Source of the DNA: Candidatus Gastranaerophilales bacterium HUM_12
Lineage (GTDB): Bacteria > Cyanobacteriota > Vampirovibrionia > Gastranaerophilales > Gastranaerophilaceae
DNA length: 6,490 bases
Assembly: GCA_002102825.1 (NCBI GenBank)
Contig: DABJ01000037.1
Span: forward strand, 1-6,490
Direction: 5' to 3'
Shown here one piece after another: positions 1 to 4,730 of the stretch; within the stretch, counting starts at the first letter, position 1; each line of letters starts with the position of its first letter. The position numbers were made by a program, and so were the translations under genes. The notes beneath the pieces were generated by a model, which was not told the DNA's origin, ran no database searches, and saw nothing but the letters and a program-made list of their open reading frames with translations.

Positions 1-11
1 TTTTTAATTTT

Positions 12-39
12 TTGTATTTTTTGCTGTTTTTGGTATAAT
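12..39 (+). promoter_or_regulatory. Predicted thrB promoter (extended -10)
   Basis: A perfect TATAAT lies at 34-39 and is preceded by TGG (31-33), which makes an extended -10 element. The -35 is weak: TTGTAT at 12-17 with a 16-base spacer, or TTTGTA at 11-16 with 17. The upstream DNA is very T-rich. Transcription would start near 46, leaving a short leader of about 17 bases before thrB. This is judged by eye from the sigma-70 consensus. Confidence 0.6.
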
Positions 40-62
40 ACTGATGTTAGAATGAGGAAATT

Positions 63-1010
63 ATGAAAGTAAGTGTGAAAGTGCCGGCAACAACGGCAAA
101 TATTGGTCCAGGATTTGACTGCTTGGGTATGGCTTTGCCTATCTATAATACGATAACAATAGAAGAAACCGTACTTCCGGGAACGGGTATTGAAATTAAT
201 GTTATAGCTGAAAGTGCTGCTATAGATGAGTTATCCTTAGAACATATTCCGTTAGATGAAAATAGTCTTGTTTATAAAGCTGTTGAACTTCTATACAACT
301 CTATCGGACAAACTCCAAGTGAACTAAAGATAAATATTCATTCAAATATTCCGGTTGCAAGAGGTTTGGGTAGTAGTGCTTCTGTTATTGTAGGGGCATT
401 AATTGCTGCAAATGAACTATTAGGCAAGCCTGCTGATGAGGTTGCTTTATTATCAATTGCTTGTGAAATCGAGGGACACCCTGATAACATTACTCCTGCA
501 ATTGTTGGTGGGCTGGTTCTATCTTCTCAAGAAGATGATGGTTCTGTTATATATAGAAAATTGAATTGGCCGACTGAATGGGCTATAACAGTTTGTGTTC
601 CGGATTTTGAACTTTCAACAGACATTGCACGTTCTGTATTACCTAAAGAAGTTCCAATGAAAGATGCAATTTTTAATGCTCAACGTTTGGGCATGTTCGT
701 TCAAGCTGTTAATACAAAAGATGCTGAATTGATGAAATTGGCGCTGAAAGACAGGCTTCATCAACCATACAGAATGAAGTTAGTTCCGGGGTTAGACAAA
801 ATCATGGATAACTTAAGACACATTGATAGTGTTTTGGGTTGCGTTTTGAGTGGAGCTGGGTCTTCAATTCTTGTTATTTCAGAGAAAAATGACTTAGATA
901 AAATTCGTGGAATTGTAAAAGATACATGGACAGATCAAAATATCAAAAGTGATATTAAGACGCTAAATATAGAGCAAACAGGTGCTCAAATTGTATCAAA
1001 CGAAGATTAA
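63..1010 (+). CDS. thrB: Homoserine kinase (ThrB), GHMP kinase family
   Basis: This is a cytoplasmic enzyme that phosphorylates L-homoserine with ATP to O-phospho-L-homoserine, the step before threonine synthase. The 315 residues are a normal full length. All three GHMP kinase motifs are visible: motif 1 VPATTANIGPGFD at residues 7-19, the ATP-binding loop PVARGLGSSAS at 97-107, and the C-terminal glycine loop LSGAGSSIL at 262-270. The ThrB-typical EGHPDN is at 137-142. The stretch DFELST (181-186) followed by HQPYR (233-237) resembles cyanobacterial ThrB as I remember it, which is the main hint at the host lineage. The ATG is preceded by GAGGA at 54-58 with a short 4-base gap, and a strong -10 lies just upstream. 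No thrC follows, so the usual thrB-thrC pairing is absent at least on this side. The identification is firm. Confidence 0.96.
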   Translation: MKVSVKVPATTANIGPGFDCLGMALPIYNTITIEETVLPGTGIEINVIAESAAIDELSLEHIPLDENSLVYKAVELLYNSIGQTPSELKINIHSNIPVARGLGSSASVIVGALIAANELLGKPADEVALLSIACEIEGHPDNITPAIVGGLVLSSQEDDGSVIYRKLNWPTEWAITVCVPDFELSTDIARSVLPKEVPMKDAIFNAQRLGMFVQAVNTKDAELMKLALKDRLHQPYRMKLVPGLDKIMDNLRHIDSVLGCVLSGAGSSILVISEKNDLDKIRGIVKDTWTDQNIKSDIKTLNIEQTGAQIVSNED

Positions 1011-1025
1011 TATTAGTAATTTATA

Positions 1026-1052
1026 TTAGAAATTATACCAATTAAATATAAT
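1026..1052 (+). promoter_or_regulatory. Possible ferredoxin promoter
   Basis: A perfect TATAAT is at 1047-1052. Only a poor -35 (TTAGAA at 1026-1031, 15-base spacer) can be proposed. A start about 7 bases downstream would fall near 1059, inside the left arm of the inverted repeat that follows, so such a transcript would begin with or inside that arm. Since AT-rich intergenic DNA yields TATAAT by chance, readthrough from thrB is an alternative. Confidence 0.4.
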
Positions 1053-1053
1053 C

Positions 1054-1093
1054 AAATATCCTCCATAATATTTTTGAAAAATGGAGGATATTT
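1054..1093 (+). promoter_or_regulatory. Perfect 13-bp inverted repeat covering the ferredoxin ribosome binding site
   Basis: AAATATCCTCCAT (1054-1066) is exactly complementary to ATGGAGGATATTT (1081-1093), with a 14-base loop. The right arm contains the ferredoxin Shine-Dalgarno GGAGGA (1083-1088), and the left arm carries CCTCC, which copies the 16S rRNA anti-Shine-Dalgarno sequence. The folded RNA would hide the ribosome binding site and stop two bases short of the ATG at 1096. The right arm runs into TTTTT (1091-1095), so the same structure could also work as a weak thrB terminator; only 4 of the 13 pairs are G-C. The structure is seen directly, while its role (translational switch, terminator or both) is inferred. 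Confidence 0.7.
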
Positions 1094-1095
1094 TT

Positions 1096-1281
1096 ATGAA
1101 TGTTACTATTTTAGATACTTGTGTCGGGTGTGGAGCATGTGCAATTATTAATCCTGAAGTCTTTGATATTCAAGGCAACAAGGCTATTGTCAATCCTACA
1201 TCTATCGACAAAACTGAAGATTTGTGTATTGATGCTGCTTTGAGTTGTCCTGTAAATGCTATAGAAATTGATGAATATTAA
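1096..1281 (+). CDS. Small [4Fe-4S] ferredoxin (single cluster)
   Basis: This is a 61-residue soluble electron carrier of the monocluster bacterial ferredoxin type. Cluster ligands are C9, C12 and C15 (CVGCGAC) plus C51 followed by proline (SCPVNAIE). The segment between lacks a second CxxCxxC set, so one cluster is expected. In related ferredoxins such as that of Thermotoga maritima, a cysteine four residues after the third ligand forms a disulfide with one in the later loop. Here the first is N19, while C44 remains unpaired. The start at 1096 is chosen because GGAGGA (1083-1088) sits 7 bases upstream. An in-frame ATG at 1081 would need codons made of that same binding site and has no binding site of its own. 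The gene lies 85 bases after thrB and is followed by a terminator. The redox partner is unknown. Confidence 0.93.
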   Translation: MNVTILDTCVGCGACAIINPEVFDIQGNKAIVNPTSIDKTEDLCIDAALSCPVNAIEIDEY

Positions 1282-1317
1282 GATTTATAACTTCTCTAAA
1301 ATTGAATAATAACAAGG

Positions 1318-1356
1318 AAATTGCTTATTTTAAAATTTGAGATAGGCAATTTTTTT
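1318..1356 (+). terminator. Rho-independent terminator after the ferredoxin gene
   Basis: AAATTGCTTATT (1318-1329) pairs with GATAGGCAATTT (1341-1352) over 12 pairs, two of them G-U, with an 11-base loop and a T run at 1350-1356. It starts 37 bases after the ferredoxin stop. The stem is AT-rich but the T run is long. Confidence 0.75.
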
Positions 1357-1427
1357 ATGCAAAATTTTTTTATAAATATGTAGGTTAGGTTTATTTTATT
1401 TATTAACTTGGAAAGGTAGGTTAAACT

Positions 1428-1910
1428 ATGGTTACACAAGTGGCAGCTCATTCTTATCAAACAATGACAGCAAATGACAAAGGTTCATTCGTAAATAGAA
1501 CTAAATGTGCAGGTGCTCATATTACAAATGATGTAAAATATAATGTACTAGGAGCCGGTGTGTTGGCTGGTGGAGCTGCTGCAGGTTATGGTGTATATAA
1601 AAAACCGGATTTAGTTGTGAAGGCTTTCGAAAAAGCCGGTCAATGGGTGTCAAAATTTGGTTCAAAATTGACGGGTGTAAAAAATGGCAATATTGCAAAA
1701 GCCGGTACATTGGTTGAAAAATATGCAACAAAAGTATTAGAAAAATTACCTAAATATGGTAAAGCTGGAGCTTTAGCAGGTGTTGCTCTATTAACTTTAG
1801 GAGCTTTGACCGGTGTTATTTCAAAACATTCTTATCAAGCAGGTAAAATTGACCAAAAATACATTGATCAGGCAAAGTTAGAAAATATGACAGGTACAAT
1901 TATCGTATAA
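1428..1910 (+). CDS. Unrecognised 160-residue basic protein with two glycine-rich hydrophobic segments
   Basis: I do not recognise the family. It has an N-terminal polar stretch (1-37, one cysteine at C27), then a Gly/Ala-rich hydrophobic segment at about 38-57. A lysine-rich amphipathic middle follows (58-111, alternating V/L/F with K/E), then a second hydrophobic segment at about 112-131, and a polar tail ending in TGTIIV. Both hydrophobic segments have small residues spaced like glycine zippers, which suggests helix packing in a membrane. No signal peptidase site is evident. The tetrapeptide HSYQ occurs twice, at 8-11 and 134-137. The ATG is supported by AGGTAGG (1414-1420), 7 bases upstream. 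TATAAA at 1371-1376 could be the -10 but has no convincing -35. Hairpins on both sides make it look like a single-gene transcript. It is a coherent open frame with normal codon use, so probably real; its function is unknown. Confidence 0.8.
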   Translation: MVTQVAAHSYQTMTANDKGSFVNRTKCAGAHITNDVKYNVLGAGVLAGGAAAGYGVYKKPDLVVKAFEKAGQWVSKFGSKLTGVKNGNIAKAGTLVEKYATKVLEKLPKYGKAGALAGVALLTLGALTGVISKHSYQAGKIDQKYIDQAKLENMTGTIIV

Positions 1911-1930
1911 ATTTCAACAGACAACAACTT

Positions 1931-1961
1931 AAAAAGGCGGGAATTTAATTCTCGCCTTTTT
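1931..1961. terminator. Bidirectional terminator between convergent genes
   Basis: AAAAAGGCGGGAATT (1931-1945) pairs with AATTCTCGCCTTTTT (1947-1961) along 15 positions with one G-U; in practice the AATT centre would open as the loop. The GC-rich core is flanked by A5 on the left and T5 on the right, so it serves both strands. It ends the 1428-1910 transcript on the + strand. On the - strand it begins inside the last codons of the small gene downstream of glmS. Confidence 0.9.
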
Positions 1962-2118
1962 CGTATGTAAAACATATTTTTAGTCGTTGATTATCAGTAG
2001 AAACAATTGCCCAACGAATAATTGAGCCATACTGTTCTGACAATTTGTCCTCAATGTATTTAGATGTCAAATTGTCTCTAATATCCAAATATGCGAAATT
2101 TGAAATAATTCTCGTCAT
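1945..2118 (-). CDS. Unrecognised 57-residue protein coupled to glmS
   Basis: The family is not recognised. The sequence suggests a helix (about 13-30, charged, ending LSEQYGS) followed by two beta strands (IIRWAIVS at 33-40 and LKICFTYE at 46-53). There is no signal peptide or membrane segment, so it is probably cytoplasmic. The ATG at 2118 is separated from the glmS stop by a single base (TAA-T-ATG), and no clear Shine-Dalgarno is visible. Translation by ribosomes finishing glmS is therefore likely. An in-frame ATG at 2166 would add 16 residues but would overlap the conserved glmS C-terminus in another frame, so I prefer 2118. The last codons (EKGEN-stop) form one arm of the terminator. The tight spacing and plausible composition argue that it is real. 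A role linked to amino sugar metabolism is only inferred from position. Confidence 0.68.
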   Translation of the reverse strand: MTRIISNFAYLDIRDNLTSKYIEDKLSEQYGSIIRWAIVSTDNQRLKICFTYEKGEN

Positions 2119-2119
2119 A

Positions 2120-3964
2120 TTATTCAACCGTAACTGATTTTGCAAGGTTTCTAGGTTGGTCAACATCTTTACCTAGGAACTCTGCGATATAATAGGCAAT
2201 TAACTGCAATGGAATAGTTGCAACAATTGGTGACAAGTACTCATGAACTTCCGGAACTTTGATAATAAAATCAAATAAATCTTCCAGTTTAGGGTCAGAA
2301 GAGTTTGTCAATGCAACCATTCTAGCATTTCGAGCCTTAGCTTCTTCACTGTTTGATAATAATTTTTCAAAAACTTTACCTTGCATCAAAATTGACAATA
2401 CAGGCATTGTTTCATCAAGCATTGCAATCGGTCCGTGTTTCAATTCACCTGCAGGATAGCCGGTTGCGTTGATATAGCTGATTTCTTTAAGTTTCAATGC
2501 GCCTTCTAGTGCTGTTGGATAGTTAATTCCTCTTGCAATATAGATGAAATCTCTTGTGCTTGCATATTTTCTGGCACAAGCTTGAATATTTTCTTTGTGA
2601 GCCAAAATTTGTTCTATTTTTTGAGGAAGAATCAACATTTCAGACTTAATTTCATTCAATTCGACTTCAGGTAATGATTCTTTTGTTTCTGCCATATAAA
2701 GGGCTAACAAATAGAAAGAAGTTAGCTGTGCAATATATGATTTTGTAGCTGCAACTGAAACTTCAATACCGGCGCTTACAGGAATCAAACTGTCAGCTTC
2801 TCTTGCCATAGCGCTATCCGGTCTGTTTGTGATAATCAAAACGTGTGAACCTTTAGCTTTGGCTTGTTTGATAGCTGTTAAGGTATCAGCGGTTTCACCT
2901 GATTGAGAAACACCAATTACAAGAGTGTGTTCATCTGTAACAGTTTTTCTGTAAATATATTCACTTGACGGTTCAACGTCAACAGGAATGCCACAAAATG
3001 CTTCAATAATATATTTACCAACCATTGCAGCATGTAATGATGTACCGCATGCAATAATTTGAATTCTGTTTAATTTTCTCAAATGTTCTTTGGTTAATTT
3101 AACTTCATTCAATACAATTGGAGAATCTGATGTATGAAGTTTACCAATTAAAATATTTCTGATTACGTCAGGTTGCTCGTGAATTTCTTTAAGCATGAAG
3201 TGTTTATAACCCATTTTGCTAAGAGCCACAGGTTCCCATGGTAAGACTTCCACTTTAGGAATAACTTCGTTTCCAAACTCATCTTCAAGTTTTAAAGATG
3301 ATGGTGTAAGAGTTGCTACTTGATTATCTTTTAAATAAATTGCTTTATTTGTATGCTTAATAATTGCAGGAACATCAGATGCTGCATAATATTCGTTTTC
3401 GCCTACACCGATAATCAATGGAGCATTTCTTTTCGTTACAACAAGTTTATTAGGCTCGTCATTATGCATTATGCCTAATGCATAAGCACCCTCAATCTTT
3501 TTTGTAGCCAATTGAACAGCTTTAGTTAAATCTTTAACTTCACCATAAATCATTGCAATTAAGTGAGCAACAGTTTCAGTATCAGTTTGAGAACGGAATT
3601 GGCAACCTTTTGCTTCTAATTCAGCTTTTAGCTCTTTATAGTTTTCAATAATACCATTATGTACAACAACTAATTTTCCACAGCCACAAGTGTGCGGGTG
3701 TGCATTTACAACGGTTGGAGCACCGTGAGTTGCCCATCTGATATGACCAATACCAAGAGTAGCTTTTGAAATTTCGTAAGCATGAGGGGCTAATTCTTCT
3801 CTCAAATTAACTAATTTCCCCTCAGCTTTATAAACTTTTATTGAATCTGTACATTTTACAGCGATACCTGAAGAGTCATAGCCTCTATATTCTAATTGTT
3901 CAAGTCCGTCTAATAATATATCAACAACCGGTTTGTATCCGACGTATCCTACAATACCACACAT
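2120..3964 (-). CDS. glmS: Glutamine-fructose-6-phosphate aminotransferase (isomerizing), GlmS
   Basis: GlmS converts fructose-6-phosphate and glutamine to glucosamine-6-phosphate and glutamate, the first committed step to UDP-GlcNAc for peptidoglycan and other envelope glycans. The 614 residues match the family (E. coli has 609). The N-terminal class II glutaminase domain (2 to about 220) starts with the catalytic Cys2 (MCGIVGYVG), then RGYDSSG (27-33), RWATHG (76-81) and HNGIIENY (102-109). Two SIS sugar isomerase domains follow: CGTS at 306-309 and SQSGET at 353-358, then GYPAGELKHGP at 502-512. The C-terminus DQPRNLAKSVTVE (602-614) is canonical. The start is fixed by Cys2 and by AAGGAGA (3972-3978 on this strand) 7 bases upstream. 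The 86-base upstream gap is too short for a glmS ribozyme. A small gene follows after one base. Confidence 0.98.
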   Translation of the reverse strand: MCGIVGYVGYKPVVDILLDGLEQLEYRGYDSSGIAVKCTDSIKVYKAEGKLVNLREELAPHAYEISKATLGIGHIRWATHGAPTVVNAHPHTCGCGKLVVVHNGIIENYKELKAELEAKGCQFRSQTDTETVAHLIAMIYGEVKDLTKAVQLATKKIEGAYALGIMHNDEPNKLVVTKRNAPLIIGVGENEYYAASDVPAIIKHTNKAIYLKDNQVATLTPSSLKLEDEFGNEVIPKVEVLPWEPVALSKMGYKHFMLKEIHEQPDVIRNILIGKLHTSDSPIVLNEVKLTKEHLRKLNRIQIIACGTSLHAAMVGKYIIEAFCGIPVDVEPSSEYIYRKTVTDEHTLVIGVSQSGETADTLTAIKQAKAKGSHVLIITNRPDSAMAREADSLIPVSAGIEVSVAATKSYIAQLTSFYLLALYMAETKESLPEVELNEIKSEMLILPQKIEQILAHKENIQACARKYASTRDFIYIARGINYPTALEGALKLKEISYINATGYPAGELKHGPIAMLDETMPVLSILMQGKVFEKLLSNSEEAKARNARMVALTNSSDPKLEDLFDFIIKVPEVHEYLSPIVATIPLQLIAYYIAEFLGKDVDQPRNLAKSVTVE

Positions 3965-3971
3965 ATTGTTC

Positions 3972-3978
3972 TCTCCTT
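3972..3978 (-). promoter_or_regulatory. Strong glmS ribosome binding site
   Basis: The - strand reads AAGGAGA here, 7 bases before the glmS ATG. This is the strongest conventional ribosome binding site in the window, and it sets the start so that Cys2 becomes the N-terminal nucleophile after removal of Met. Confidence 0.85.
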
Positions 3979-3989
3979 AAAAATACTAC

Positions 3990-4019
3990 AATATATATGA
4001 TATCATCAAAATATCCCAA
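3990..4019 (-). promoter_or_regulatory. Probable glmS promoter
   Basis: On the - strand, TTGGGA (4014-4019, 4 of 6 to the -35 consensus) is followed after 18 bases by TATATT (3990-3995, 5 of 6 to the -10). The spacer contains a perfect 10-base palindrome, ATGATATCAT (3997-4006). Just upstream of the -35 is TTCTGAGAA (4020-4028, written on the + strand), a short inverted repeat. Either could be an operator, but both are short enough to occur by chance in AT-rich DNA. Confidence 0.5.
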
Positions 4020-4050
4020 TTCTGAGAACTTTACATATTTTTTACATCTT

Positions 4051-4608
4051 TTAATCTAATATATGAATACCGGCACCGGTCATTGTCGGATTGTATGAAT
4101 TGTGATAACCCCAACCGTTTGAGCCATAATAGCCCCTATTATACGATGGCCCGAACGCAGAATTCATGAAATTTGAATTTGATAGTGCAGGAGTAAAACC
4201 AGTCGGTTGCCCTATAAATCTATTTATTATTCGATTTCGAAAACTTGGTGAGGTGTAATTACCAGTATTTGAAGTAAAATATCCGCTGCCCATATAATCT
4301 CCTCTATAATTTGCAAGTACATTGTTCATTCGCTGACTTATATTTAATGTCGGAAAATTTTTCTTAAAAACTTGATATTCTATTCGGTTTAGTCGTTCAG
4401 CATTGTTTTCATTCTGGTAAGTTTGATTAAATAGAAATTGCTCAACTCTCGTTAAATCTTGATTATACGGATTTTCAGTATCAAATTTAAAAGAATTCAC
4501 TAATTTATATGGACTATTGTGTCCATAATTTGTAATAATCGCATCTGAACTTAATTCAATTAGAAATATACTTAAAATAACAATCCCAATAAGACTAAAT
4601 TTGCTCAT
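4051..4608 (-). CDS. Small secreted or envelope protein with a two-copy 21-residue repeat and Gly/Asn/Tyr-rich tail
   Basis: With the start at 4608 the protein has 185 residues. Residues 1-23 look like a signal peptide: K3, a hydrophobic core LIGIVILSIFLI (6-17), then ELSSDA with a plausible cut after A23. Residues 54-74 and 75-95 are tandem repeats sharing R-[VI]-E-x2-[LV]-F at the front and R-[LM]-N at the end, probably two helices. The remainder (about 102-185) is low-complexity, rich in Gly, Asn, Ser and Tyr, and has no cysteine. I do not know its function; export to the envelope is inferred. GAGG of GAGGTGA lies 5 bases before this ATG. A second in-frame ATG at 4659 has the same GAGGTGAAT upstream but puts 17 residues before the signal peptide, so 4608 is preferred. 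It reads in the same direction as glmS, 86 bases upstream of it, with no clear terminator between them. Confidence 0.78.
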   Translation of the reverse strand: MSKFSLIGIVILSIFLIELSSDAIITNYGHNSPYKLVNSFKFDTENPYNQDLTRVEQFLFNQTYQNENNAERLNRIEYQVFKKNFPTLNISQRMNNVLANYRGDYMGSGYFTSNTGNYTSPSFRNRIINRFIGQPTGFTPALSNSNFMNSAFGPSYNRGYYGSNGWGYHNSYNPTMTGAGIHILD

Positions 4609-4630
4609 ATTCACCTCAACATTCAAATGT

Positions 4631-4659
4631 ATAATAGAACTTTTAAATATTTTTATCAT
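4631..4659 (-). promoter_or_regulatory. Possible promoter for the secreted repeat protein
   Basis: On the - strand, ATGATA (4654-4659, 4 of 6 to the -35) and TATTAT (4631-4636, 5 of 6 to the -10) are separated by 17 bases. Transcription would start near 4624, giving a leader of about 16 bases before the ATG at 4608. If this is the true promoter, it rules out the longer start at 4659. Confidence 0.4.
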
Positions 4660-4678
4660 TCACCTCTCGTCTAATCTT

Positions 4679-4684
4679 TACAAT
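4679..4684 (+). promoter_or_regulatory. Candidate -10 for the mannosidase transcript
   Basis: TACAAT (5 of 6 to the consensus) lies in the 60-base divergent gap, with no convincing -35 at 16-18 bases upstream. A start near 4691 would put the AGGA at 4696-4699 very close to the 5' end. Low confidence. Confidence 0.3.
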
Positions 4685-4703
4685 TAGCCTTAACTAGGAA
4701 ATA

Positions 4704-4730
4704 ATGCTAAGATTGAATTATGATGTTTAA
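4704..4730 (+). other. Possible 8-codon leader frame overlapping the mannosidase start
   Basis: ATG at 4704 opens an 8-codon frame (MLRLNYDV) that stops at 4728-4730. Its ribosome binding site AGGA (4696-4699) is 4 bases upstream, in a context (AGGAAATAATG) nearly the same as that of thrB (AGGAAATTATG). The mannosidase ATGs at 4720 and 4723 lie inside this frame in a different phase and have no good binding site of their own. Ribosomes ending at 4730 could re-start on the mannosidase gene. The pattern is visible; that it is translated is inferred. Confidence 0.4.

Noticed and set aside
1081..1095. Earlier in-frame ATG for the ferredoxin at 1081
   Set aside because: Its codons would consist of the GGAGGA ribosome binding site for the ATG at 1096, it has no binding site of its own, and it would add residues not typical of the family.
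1522..1731. Open frame on the - strand inside the 160-residue protein gene
   Set aside because: It is antisense to a coherent gene and its His/Leu/Gln-rich translation is typical of a shadow frame.
2259..2459. Open frame on the + strand inside glmS
   Set aside because: It lies wholly antisense to the conserved second SIS domain of glmS, with no ribosome binding site or recognisable product.
3965..4050. glmS ribozyme upstream of glmS
   Set aside because: The gap is only 86 bases, with the promoter and ribosome binding site already in it, and no ribozyme-like pairing was seen.
3841..4059. Open frame on the + strand across the glmS start
   Set aside because: It is antisense to the glmS N-terminus and promoter; its composition is unlike a real protein.
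4070..4081. Inverted repeat ACCGG-CA-CCGGT near the end of the secreted protein gene
   Set aside because: It is short and lies in coding sequence (codons for Thr-Gly-Ala-Gly), with no T run; chance is sufficient.
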